Below, one piece after another: positions 16,275-23,397 of a stretch of 23,901 bases of DNA (its first letter is position 1; each line of letters opens with the position of its first letter). This stretch comes from CAYPHA01 sp964410215 (GTDB taxonomy: Bacteria > Calditrichota > Calditrichia > Calditrichales > CAYPHA01): NCBI GenBank assembly GCA_964410215.1, contig CAYPHA010000069.1, positions 1 to 23,901 on the forward strand, given 5' to 3'. Both the position numbers and the translations under genes were made by a program. Below the pieces are notes generated by a model, which was given only the letters and a program-made list of their open reading frames with translations, did not search any database and had not been told where the DNA came from.

Positions 16275-16919
16275 ATGAACTATCTTGTAATTATTGGAGA
16301 TATTGTTAATTCGAAAAAGATTAAGGAACGTAACATATTTCAGAAAAAATTTAATCATGTGCTGCAAAACGTTCAGGAAGCTTATAATGAAGTCATACGA
16401 TCTCCTTTAACACTGACACTAGGGGATGAATTTCAGGTCGTAGTAAAGAACGCTTCCAGGCTGCTCGATCTGACGACGGCTATTGAGATTCAAATGGAAG
16501 ATACCAACCTGCGTTTTGGAATTGGAGCAGGTCAAATTGAAACGGATATAAATCAGGAAAAATCAATAGGTATGGATGGCCCGGCTTTCCATTTTGCACG
16601 AGAAGCAATTGATCTGGCTAGAAAAAGAGGACAGCAGTATCAATTTATTTCAGCAGATCCGGTATTAAACACGGATTTGGGACTCTTGCTGGAATGGATT
16701 AATACAACAACGTCGCGGTGGAAATACAAACGTAAAAAGATTTTGTACTATCAGAGACAGAATATGGGACAAAAGCAGATCGCAAAATTTCTGGGATTGA
16801 CTCAACCGGCTATATCGCAAAACCTCAATGACCCCTATTTTAAATTAGTAAACGAATCCTATAAAATTATAGAAACAAAAATCAATGCGAATCTGGAATT
16901 AAGTCATGATGTGGAATAG
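16275..16919 (+). CDS. SatD family protein (cyclase-like domain plus helix-turn-helix)
   Basis: A 214-residue protein matching the SatD family, named from a Streptococcus mutans secretion/acid-tolerance locus; its biochemical role is not established. The N-terminal domain has VIIGDIVNSKK (residues 5-15), LTLGDEFQVV (47-56), FGIGAGQIETDI (81-92) and DGPAFHFAREAIDLARKRGQ (101-120). The order and spacing of the Asp residues, GDEF and GIGAG resemble GGDEF/class III cyclases. Residues about 164-186 form a helix-turn-helix (MGQKQIAKFLGLTQPAISQN). The ATG at 16275 is chosen over the one at 16260 because GGAA lies nine bases before it, family members begin right before the VIIGD strand, and the upstream ATG has no ribosome site. 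The gene is markedly AT-rich against its neighbours. Its 3' end overlaps the start of a broken DUF3307-type gene. It may act as a regulator or nucleotide sensor; function is unproved. Confidence 0.75.
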   Translation: MNYLVIIGDIVNSKKIKERNIFQKKFNHVLQNVQEAYNEVIRSPLTLTLGDEFQVVVKNASRLLDLTTAIEIQMEDTNLRFGIGAGQIETDINQEKSIGMDGPAFHFAREAIDLARKRGQQYQFISADPVLNTDLGLLLEWINTTTSRWKYKRKKILYYQRQNMGQKQIAKFLGLTQPAISQNLNDPYFKLVNESYKIIETKINANLELSHDVE

Positions 16920-16956
16920 TATTATTTTTGTATTAATCTATCTCTTAGGATGACTT

Positions 16957-17151
16957 ATGTTTTATCCGATAGCTATAGTTCTGGATGATAAATCCGATAA
17001 AAAATTGTCGAAAATTATACTTCTTCGCGTCCTAACCGGTTTATTATTCTATTTGCTGATCAATGATGTATGGATTGCATCAATTTCCTTTGTCCTGCTT
17101 GGATTATCCATAATACTCGACACTAAGGTCATCCCGGCAGGCATGAAGTAA
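16957..17151 (+). CDS. Small membrane protein, middle fragment of the broken DUF3307-type gene
   Basis: A 64-codon frame with two predicted membrane helices (IILLRVLTGLLFYLLI and IASISFVLLGLSIIL). AGGA six bases before the ATG would permit translation, so a small protein could still be made. Its reading frame is the same as those of the pieces before and after. Its helices align with the middle of DUF3307 proteins, so it is best read as a remnant. If it is a real small gene, its function is unknown. Confidence 0.45.
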   Translation: MFYPIAIVLDDKSDKKLSKIILLRVLTGLLFYLLINDVWIASISFVLLGLSIILDTKVIPAGMK

Positions 17152-17217
17152 TGACGGACCCTGTATGCCCTCCATATACTAACGGGCATAATAATAATCC
17201 CAAAAAGTATTTATATT

Positions 17218-17679
17218 ATGCAGTCATTATTTCCTGAATCCTTTAATATTATTAATGTCACCTGGGTACGGATCGCAAATATTCTTCCGGAAATTGGAAA
17301 CACTTCAGATTCAAATTCTATTATCAAAATTATGCTTGTTATTTGCGGCTACCTTTTTACATTGAAAGAAAGTACTATTTTAATACGATTGACGTTAAAG
17401 TCTATAGAAGTTACACCAAAAATCAGGAATGATCCTCAAAAACCGGACGACGTTGAATATGAGCGTGGTCGTTTAATCGGGATCCTGGAAAGAACTTTTT
17501 TCTATTTTCTTGTTTTATTTGATAAAACTGCCGCGATAGCCATTATAATTGCATTGAAATCCCTCGCCCGATTCCGGGAATTGGAAAATAAAGAATTCGC
17601 TGAATATTTTCTGATTGGTTCACTGCTTTCTTTGTTATGGGCGACTTTTCCTGCAGTTTTGTTACGAATTATTTTTTGA
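17218..17679 (+). CDS. C-terminal DUF3307-type membrane protein fragment
   Basis: A 153-codon frame. It has a membrane helix at about residues 37-55, a charged loop (TPKIRNDPQKPDDVEYE), then the conserved tail GRLIGILERTFFYFLVLFDK, AIAIIIALKSLARFREL and FAEYFLIGSLLSLLWA, with three further helices. This tail is characteristic of DUF3307 membrane proteins, which normally carry another N-terminal membrane domain of about 100 residues that is absent here. No ribosome site precedes the ATG, and the frame is open upstream only to tandem stops at 17149-17154. It is probably not translated efficiently, unless internal initiation occurs. The gene is AT-rich like satD. Confidence 0.5.
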   Translation: MQSLFPESFNIINVTWVRIANILPEIGNTSDSNSIIKIMLVICGYLFTLKESTILIRLTLKSIEVTPKIRNDPQKPDDVEYERGRLIGILERTFFYFLVLFDKTAAIAIIIALKSLARFRELENKEFAEYFLIGSLLSLLWATFPAVLLRIIF

Positions 17680-17706
17680 TCATTATTTGAATGTTTTGAC
17701 TGAATC

Positions 17707-18453
17707 ATGACTCAGAAAAAATCTGTCCGGATCCGCTTTTATGCGGAACTGAATGATTTTCTGGAACCGTCGCGGCGGTTCAAACGCCTTGCCTATCCCT
17801 TTACCGGCAATCCGGCCGTTAAAGACCTTATCGAAGCGATCGGCGTTCCCCATACGGAAATCGACATCATCCTTGTAAACGGCCGTTCGGTTGGTTTCGA
17901 TTACCGCGTCAAATCCGGTGATGACATCGCCGTCTATCCCGTCTTCGAAGCGATGGACATCGAGCCGGTGACCCGCCTCAGACCCCGGCCGCTGCGGGAT
18001 CCCCGTTTTATCGCAGACACCAACCTGGGACGCCTGGCCCGCTACCTGCGCATGCTTGGATTTGACACCCTTTACCGGAACGACTTTGAGGACCGGCAGA
18101 TCGTTGACCTTTCCGTGAAGGAACATCGCATCATCCTTACCCGGGACCGGGGCATCCTGAAATATAACACCGTTACACACGGATACTGGGTACGGAACAC
18201 CCACATCTTGAAACAGGTACGGGAAGTGGTGGATCGTTTCGATCTTCAGCGTCAGATTGCGCCTTTTTCCCGCTGCATGGCCTGCAACGGCATCGTCGCT
18301 CCGGTGGAAAAAGCAGACGTCCTGGACCGGTTGGAAGAAGGAACGAAGCGGGATTTTGACACTTTTTTTCAATGCAGGGCCTGTGGCAAGATATACTGGA
18401 AAGGTTCACATTACCAGCGGATGATGAAGGTGATTGAAGCGGTCAGGACATAA
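17707..18453 (+). CDS. Mut7-C RNase-fold protein with N-terminal ubiquitin-like domain
   Basis: A 248-residue protein in three parts. Residues about 5-85 are a ThiS/MoaD-like beta-grasp domain (RIRFYAELNDFL, VKDLIEAIGVPHTEIDIILVNG, VKSGDDIAVYPVFE) without the terminal Gly-Gly of sulfur carriers. Residues about 98-175 are a Mut7-C domain of PIN-like fold: FIADTNLGRLARYLRMLGFDT with the leading Asp, and IILTRDRGILK with a second acidic/basic pair. The C-terminus is a zinc ribbon with CMAC near 197 and CRAC near 225. Together this is the standard architecture of bacterial Mut7-C/DUF82-type proteins, thought to be RNases; the target RNA is unknown. GC content returns to the window's normal value here, marking the right border of the AT-rich islet. 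Its ATG is 27 bases after the broken membrane gene. Confidence 0.87.
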   Translation: MTQKKSVRIRFYAELNDFLEPSRRFKRLAYPFTGNPAVKDLIEAIGVPHTEIDIILVNGRSVGFDYRVKSGDDIAVYPVFEAMDIEPVTRLRPRPLRDPRFIADTNLGRLARYLRMLGFDTLYRNDFEDRQIVDLSVKEHRIILTRDRGILKYNTVTHGYWVRNTHILKQVREVVDRFDLQRQIAPFSRCMACNGIVAPVEKADVLDRLEEGTKRDFDTFFQCRACGKIYWKGSHYQRMMKVIEAVRT

Positions 18454-18530
18454 AGGGTTCAGGATTCAGGCGTTGCCATCTGCTTTGTAGCAATATTTAC
18501 CACATGATTTTCACAATATCTGTTATTTTT

Positions 18531-18560
18531 TTGTGGATGCCTATTATCTATGTTTATGAT
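18531..18560 (+). promoter_or_regulatory. Possible promoter for gdhA
   Basis: TTGTGG (18531-18536), an 18-base spacer and TATGAT (18555-18560, five of six consensus bases) lie about 80 bases before the gdhA start. The gap 18454-18637 otherwise shows only AT-rich sequence, a TTCAGGATTCAGG tract at 18458-18470 and CACAA/TTGTG inverted bits. Confidence 0.3.
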
Positions 18561-18637
18561 TGATGTATTGTCCTTATAAAATCGTGAGAGCATTCACAAT
18601 CTAGCCATTTGATCAATCACCAATCATGGAGGTCCGA

Positions 18638-20002
18638 ATGAATCCTTATGTCGCCGAATTGATGGCCCAGGTAAAATCAAAAAACCCGTCTGAACCCGAA
18701 TTTCACCAGGCTGTGGAGGAGGTCGCCGAGTCACTGATCCTTGCCCTCGAGCGTCATCCGGAATACCGCTCAGCCAGGATACTGGAGCGCGTCATCGAGC
18801 CGGAACGGGTCATCCTTTTCCGGGTTCCATGGACGGACGACCAGGGTGAAGTGCAGGTCAACCGCGGTTTCCGTATCGAGATGAACAGCGCCATCGGTCC
18901 CTATAAAGGCGGACTGCGTTTTCACCCTTCCGTAAACCTCGGCATACTGAAATTTCTGGCCTTTGAACAGGTGTTTAAGAACAGCCTGACCACCCTGCCC
19001 ATGGGCGGTGGTAAGGGCGGTTCCGATTTCGATCCGAAAGGTAAAAGTGACAACGAAGTAATGCGTTTCTGTCAGAGTTTCATGACCGAATTATTCCGCC
19101 ATATCGGTCCCGATACCGATGTACCTGCCGGCGATATCGGCGTCGGCGGACGCGAGATCGGTTTCCTGTTCGGGCAGTATAAGCGTCTGCGCAACGAATT
19201 CACCGGTGTGCTGACCGGCAAAGGTCTCCACTGGGGCGGTTCCCTGATACGACCGGAAGCGACCGGCTATGGCGCGGTCTATTTCGCAGCCGAGATGCTC
19301 ACCACCCGGAAAGAAACGCTGGAAAACAGGATATGCCTGGTTTCCGGAAGCGGAAACGTCGCCCAGTTTACCTGTGAAAAAATACTGGACTTCGGCGGTA
19401 AACCCGTAACCCTGTCGGATTCCAGTGGTTATATTTATGATGAAGAAGGCATTGACCGTGAAAAACTGCAATTTGTCATGGAATTAAAGAATATACGGCG
19501 CGGTCGCATCCGGGAATATGCCGAGAAATACAAAAATGCTGTTTACACCGATCTGTCGGAAAGCAACCTGGATCATAACCCGCTCTGGGACCACAAAGCC
19601 TCCTGTGCCTTTCCCAGCGCGACCCAGAATGAAATCAACAAGAAAGATGCTGAAAACCTGCTCAGGAATGGCATTTATGTCGTCAGCGAAGGAGCGAATA
19701 TGCCGACAACCATCGATGGCGTGAATCTGTTCCTGGACAAGGGGATCCTGTACGGGCCCGGGAAAGCAGCCAACGCCGGCGGAGTGGCTGTTTCCGGACT
19801 GGAGATGACCCAGAACAGCATGCGCATGCCCTGGACCCGTGAAGAAGTGGATAACCGTCTGCATCATATTATGAAATCCATACACAGGACCTGTGTTGAT
19901 GTGGCCGAGCGGTTCAATACGCCCGGAAATTACGTAAACGGAGCCAACATCGGTGGATTCCTCAAAGTCGCCGATGCCATGCTGGACCAGGGTGTTGTTT
20001 AA
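18638..20002 (+). CDS. gdhA: NADP-type glutamate dehydrogenase
   Basis: A 454-residue hexameric-type glutamate dehydrogenase that reductively aminates 2-oxoglutarate with ammonium. It has RGFRIEMNSAIGPYKGGLRF (substrate pocket), LPMGGGKGGSDFDPKGKS with the catalytic Lys, PAGDIGVGGREIGFLFGQY, the coenzyme loop VSGSGNVAQFTCEK and the late PGKAANAGGVAVSGLEM block. Length (about 450) and the GSDFDPKGKS signature fit the NADP-dependent biosynthetic class. The ATG at 18638 is chosen rather than that at 18626, because the upstream ATG overlaps the strong GGAGG ribosome site (18628-18632) five bases before 18638. A clear intrinsic terminator follows. A second, different glutamate dehydrogenase starts about 3.4 kb downstream, with a receiver/PPDK_N protein between them. 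Confidence 0.95.
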   Translation: MNPYVAELMAQVKSKNPSEPEFHQAVEEVAESLILALERHPEYRSARILERVIEPERVILFRVPWTDDQGEVQVNRGFRIEMNSAIGPYKGGLRFHPSVNLGILKFLAFEQVFKNSLTTLPMGGGKGGSDFDPKGKSDNEVMRFCQSFMTELFRHIGPDTDVPAGDIGVGGREIGFLFGQYKRLRNEFTGVLTGKGLHWGGSLIRPEATGYGAVYFAAEMLTTRKETLENRICLVSGSGNVAQFTCEKILDFGGKPVTLSDSSGYIYDEEGIDREKLQFVMELKNIRRGRIREYAEKYKNAVYTDLSESNLDHNPLWDHKASCAFPSATQNEINKKDAENLLRNGIYVVSEGANMPTTIDGVNLFLDKGILYGPGKAANAGGVAVSGLEMTQNSMRMPWTREEVDNRLHHIMKSIHRTCVDVAERFNTPGNYVNGANIGGFLKVADAMLDQGVV

Positions 20003-20039
20003 ATCCGGCATTCCTGAGTCATGCATTTATATCCAGAAG

Positions 20040-20063
20040 AAGCCCGGTTATTCCGGGCTTTTT
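20040..20063 (+). terminator. Intrinsic terminator after gdhA
   Basis: AAGCCCGG (20040-20047) pairs with CCGGGCTT (20053-20060) around a TTATT loop and runs into TTTTT. It lies 38 bases after the gdhA stop and separates gdhA from the next gene's transcript. Confidence 0.85.
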
Positions 20064-20098
20064 ATTTGGAGTTAGCTGCAGAAATTGTATATTTTCAT

Positions 20099-20152
20099 AA
20101 CCCACCCCTCGCTCCCCTCCCTGATACATCAGGGAGGGGAAGGGGGAGGGTT
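20099..20152. repeat. Dispersed C/G-rich nested palindrome, copy D
   Basis: CCCCTCCCTGAT (20114-20125) and ATCAGGGAGGGG (20128-20139) pair over 12 bases around an AC loop. The outer arms are AACCCACCCC (left) and GGGGGAGGGTT (right), the same orientation as copy B. It lies between the gdhA terminator and the start of the receiver/PPDK_N gene, 33 bases before that ATG. Confidence 0.8.
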
Positions 20153-20184
20153 CGAATGTAACGTATTTAAATGACTACTTTCTT

Positions 20185-23184
20185 ATGAAAAATACGGTCG
20201 CCTTTTCCGACAAACACGTCGATCCGTTGTGGGTTGAGCACGGATATGGAACGCGTTTTCAGGGATTTCAGAATCTGATGCGTTTCCGTATACGTAACGT
20301 TTTGCTGGTGTCCAGTCTTTATGACCTGTATGTGTTTGAGGAAGACGGCCGTCTCTACGAATTAATCCGTAATGAATACCAGGGGCTGAACCTCAGCCAC
20401 TCCCCGGAAATCACCCGTGTTTCCGGCGGCTCGGAAGCGATCGCCCTGGCCAGGGAAGAAAACCGTTTCGACCTGATCATCACCACGCAGCACATCGAGG
20501 ACATGCAGGCGACGAAGCTGGCGGAGCTGGTTCGTGAATCCGACCTGAATATTCCCGTCGTTCTCCTAACCTACGACAACCGGGAACTGATGGAACTGGT
20601 ATCTTACTGTGACACATCGGTCTTCGACCGCATTTTCATCTGGACCGGCGATTTCCGGATCCTGATCGCCATTATCAAGCACCTGGAAGACCGGCTGAAC
20701 GTGGATCATGACACACGCATCGTCGGTGTGCAGTCTATCATTTTAATCGAGGACAATGTACGATTCTATTCCTCCTTCCTTCCGTTATTGTACACGGAGA
20801 TTCTCAAGCAATCGCAGCGACTGATTTCGGAAGGGATTAACCTGTCGCATAAATACCTGCGCATGCGGGCGCGTCCCAAAATCCTGCTCTGCTCAACCTA
20901 TGAAGAAGCCTGGGACTATTATGATAAATATGAAGAATACATCCTGGGTATTATTTCCGATATCGATTTTTCCCATAATGGTGTTCAGGATCCCGACGCC
21001 GGCATTCAGTTTGCCCGGAATGTCCGGAAAGGCCATGCCGACATCCCGATTCTGCTTCAATCAAATAACGCTGCCAAGGAAAAGCCGGCCCAGGAGACCG
21101 GGGCTTCATTTGTACTCAAGGATTCCCCCACCCTGCTCCAGGAGCTGCGTCAATTTACCATACAGCGGTTCGGTTTCGGTGATTTCATATTCCGGCTGGA
21201 AAACGGAAATGAGGTCGGACGTGCCTCGGACCTGATTTCGCTGGAAGAACAGATAAAAAAAGTGCCTGATGAAAGCGTTCGTTTTCATGCCGAACGCAAT
21301 CATTTCTCCAACTGGCTGAAGGCGCGTACGGAATTCTGGCTGGCTCATAAACTCAGGCCGCGCAAGGTCACAGACTACGCATCCGATGAAGAGCTGCGTA
21401 AGGACCTGGTTTCATCCCTGAAAGAATATCGTCGGATGCGGCAGCGCGGTATCATTACGGACTTTAAAAAAGATACCTTCGATACCCAGAGCGGATTCGC
21501 CCGTATCGGAGGCGGCTCCCTGGGCGGGAAAGCCCGCGGCCTCAGTTTTCTGAATACGCTGATCAATAATTACCAACTGCAAAACCGGTTCGAAGATGTG
21601 CTGATATCCATACCGACCGGATGTGTACTGGGGACCGATGTTTTCGACGCGTTCCTGAATGAAAATGACCTGCGCAGCTTCGCTTTGAACGCGAAGGATG
21701 ATGTCGACATCACACACCGGTTTCTGGAAACGAAACACTTTCCGGAGGAAATACTCGCCGACCTGGCTGCTTTCCTGGACTTGATCCGGGAGCCCCTTGC
21801 GGTGCGTTCGTCCAGCCTGCTGGAGGACTCCCAGTATCATCCTTTTGCCGGTGTATACCAGACATACATGATACCGAACAAACATGAAAATCCGCTGATT
21901 CGTCTGAGCGAACTGCTGGATGCGATCAAACGTGTTTATGCCTCCACTTTCTATCAGAGCGCCAAAGATTATATCAAGGTGACCTCTTACCGGCTGGAAG
22001 AGGAAAAAATGGCAGTCATTATCCAGAAAATGATCGGCAGCACGCATAACCACCGGTTTTACCCCGATTTCTCCGGTGTGGCCAAATCCTATAATTTCTA
22101 TCCGGTACCTCCCCAGAAATCCAACGACGGCATCGTTTCGGTAGCCCTGGGATTGGGTAAGACGGTCGTAGACGGCGGCAACACGGTACGGTTCTGTCCG
22201 AAATATCCGAACCACCTGCCGCAATTTAATTCTGTTGAAGATGCGCTAAATTCCAATCAGCTTCAATTTTACGCCCTGGACATGCAGGCCCGGGATGACA
22301 GTGAATTTAAAACGTATGATGTTCTGGTCCACCAGTTCAGTCTGTCAGAAGCTGAAAAGGATGGCAGTTTGTATTTCGTCGGATCGACCTATTCCCAGGA
22401 AAACCACGCCATTTATGACGGATTGTCACGGCAGGGACCGCGTTTAGTGACGTTCGCACCGGTTCTTAAACACAAGCTCTTTCCCCTGCCTCAAATTCTG
22501 CAGCTTCTTCTGGAAATGGGAAGCTGGGGAATGGGAACACCGGTTGAAATAGAATTTGCCGTAAAAATGTCCGTAAAATCCGGTGAGCCGAAAGAATTTG
22601 GTTTGCTGCAGATGCGTCCGCTGGTATTGAACCGTGAAGTCGAAATTTTGAAAATTGAAGAACATGCGCCTGAAGAACTCATCTGTCAAAGCGCTCATGT
22701 GCTCGGTAACGGTATTATCGAAAACGTTTATGACATCGTTTTTGTGGATTATCACCGGTTTGACCGTTCCAAAAGCCGGTCCATCGCCGCGGAAATCAAT
22801 ACACTCAATACGAAGCTGGTCAATGCGAACCGTCCTTACCTTCTGATTGGTGTCGGTCGCTGGGGATCAGCCGATCCCTGGCTGGGGATTCCGGTGAAAT
22901 GGGATCAGATTTCTGGAGCAAAAGCCATTATCGAAAGCAGTTTCAAGGATTTTGCCGTGGATCCCTCACAAGGTTCGCATTTCTTCCAGAATCTGACCTC
23001 CTTCATGATCGGTTATTTCACGATCGATACCAAAAGAAATGAAGGTTTTATTGACTGGGACTGGCTGATCGGTCAGAAGCCGGTTGAAACGCATGAATAC
23101 ACCCGTCATCTTACCTTCGACGCGCCCATCATCATCAAGATGAACGGTCAGCAGAACCAGGGAATTATTTTGAAACCGGAGTAA
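20185..23184 (+). CDS. Receiver-linked PEP/pyruvate-binding (PPDK_N-type ATP-grasp) protein
   Basis: A 999-residue protein. A receiver-like fold at about residues 36-160 (RNVLLVSSLYDLYVFEEDG, DLIITTQHIEDMQ) lacks the acceptor Asp, so it is probably not phosphorylated. A second receiver at about 185-320 keeps the set: ILIEDN, SDIDF (Asp near 259), LLQSN and FVLKDS. After a linker comes a PEP synthase/PPDK N-terminal ATP-grasp domain: GGGSLGGKARGL (about 442-453), REPLAVRSSSLLEDSQ (about 535), FAGVYQTYM, PVEIEFAV and LLQMRPL (about 808). The phosphohistidine swivelling domain and PEP-binding barrel of true PEP synthase are missing, so it cannot make PEP alone. It may be an ATP-dependent ligase or kinase under phosphorelay control, which is inference. 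The ribosome site is weak. Its neighbours are two glutamate dehydrogenases, pointing to a nitrogen/carbon role. Confidence 0.83.
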   Translation: MKNTVAFSDKHVDPLWVEHGYGTRFQGFQNLMRFRIRNVLLVSSLYDLYVFEEDGRLYELIRNEYQGLNLSHSPEITRVSGGSEAIALAREENRFDLIITTQHIEDMQATKLAELVRESDLNIPVVLLTYDNRELMELVSYCDTSVFDRIFIWTGDFRILIAIIKHLEDRLNVDHDTRIVGVQSIILIEDNVRFYSSFLPLLYTEILKQSQRLISEGINLSHKYLRMRARPKILLCSTYEEAWDYYDKYEEYILGIISDIDFSHNGVQDPDAGIQFARNVRKGHADIPILLQSNNAAKEKPAQETGASFVLKDSPTLLQELRQFTIQRFGFGDFIFRLENGNEVGRASDLISLEEQIKKVPDESVRFHAERNHFSNWLKARTEFWLAHKLRPRKVTDYASDEELRKDLVSSLKEYRRMRQRGIITDFKKDTFDTQSGFARIGGGSLGGKARGLSFLNTLINNYQLQNRFEDVLISIPTGCVLGTDVFDAFLNENDLRSFALNAKDDVDITHRFLETKHFPEEILADLAAFLDLIREPLAVRSSSLLEDSQYHPFAGVYQTYMIPNKHENPLIRLSELLDAIKRVYASTFYQSAKDYIKVTSYRLEEEKMAVIIQKMIGSTHNHRFYPDFSGVAKSYNFYPVPPQKSNDGIVSVALGLGKTVVDGGNTVRFCPKYPNHLPQFNSVEDALNSNQLQFYALDMQARDDSEFKTYDVLVHQFSLSEAEKDGSLYFVGSTYSQENHAIYDGLSRQGPRLVTFAPVLKHKLFPLPQILQLLLEMGSWGMGTPVEIEFAVKMSVKSGEPKEFGLLQMRPLVLNREVEILKIEEHAPEELICQSAHVLGNGIIENVYDIVFVDYHRFDRSKSRSIAAEINTLNTKLVNANRPYLLIGVGRWGSADPWLGIPVKWDQISGAKAIIESSFKDFAVDPSQGSHFFQNLTSFMIGYFTIDTKRNEGFIDWDWLIGQKPVETHEYTRHLTFDAPIIIKMNGQQNQGIILKPE

Positions 23185-23188
23185 AACA

Positions 23189-23395
23189 TTGGATGACAAC
23201 AAACCAAAATCCGAAGGCCGTGTCAGGGGAGAGACCCTGAAGGTTTGTCCCCATTGCGGCGCCGAATTATCGCTCTGGGAGCAGGTGCTCCTCAGTGTCG
23301 ACCGTACGCTGATGTGCAAGAGTTGCTGGTACCGTATCATCCTCGATCCCTTTGAGGATGACAAGGATTCTCAAAAGAAGAGCGGAGAAGAATAA
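23189..23395 (+). CDS. Small zinc-ribbon protein
   Basis: A 68-residue protein with CPHC (about residues 20-23) and CKSC (about 43-46), a likely four-Cys zinc site, then an acidic and Lys-rich tail. It starts at TTG (23189): GGAG at 23178-23181 lies seven bases upstream, inside the end of the previous gene. The ATG at 23193 is in another frame, and the next in-frame ATG would cut into the zinc site. It is five bases from the stop of the PPDK_N gene and two from the start of the next glutamate dehydrogenase, so it is clearly in the same operon. It may be a small adaptor or regulator of either neighbour. I do not recognise a named family. Confidence 0.7.
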   Translation: MDDNKPKSEGRVRGETLKVCPHCGAELSLWEQVLLSVDRTLMCKSCWYRIILDPFEDDKDSQKKSGEE

Positions 23396-23397
23396 TT

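Larger units (their letters stand above)
16906..17679 (+). pseudogene. DUF3307-type membrane protein gene interrupted by in-frame stops
   Basis: One reading frame from ATG 16906 or 16909 (overlapping the satD stop) to the TAA/TGA region ending at 17679 spans 258 codons, close to the usual DUF3307 length. It is broken by TGA at 16951-16953 and by TAA-TGA at 17149-17154. Translation through the stops gives a hydrophobic start (MMWNSIIFVLIYLLG), a middle ending in LSIILD, RTLYALHILTGIIII where the family has its last helix pair, and the well-matched tail with RGRLIGILERTFFYF, ALKSLARFREL and AEYFLIGSLLS. The conserved N-terminal His-x3-Asp-Phe region is poorly kept. All pieces are in the same frame, so point mutations or small in-frame changes, not frameshifts, explain the breaks. 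TGA recoding is unlikely because TGA ends normal genes nearby. The two longer pieces are listed separately in case they are expressed. Confidence 0.6.

Noticed and set aside
16951..17154. TGA recoding or stop read-through to explain the interrupted membrane protein
   Set aside because: TGA ends several ordinary genes here (acyltransferase and SDR with ATGA overlaps), and one interruption includes TAA, so recoding would not repair the frame.
21412..22224. Minus-strand frame (270 codons) inside the PPDK_N gene
   Set aside because: It is antisense to conserved ATP-grasp motifs. The coding strand is unambiguous.
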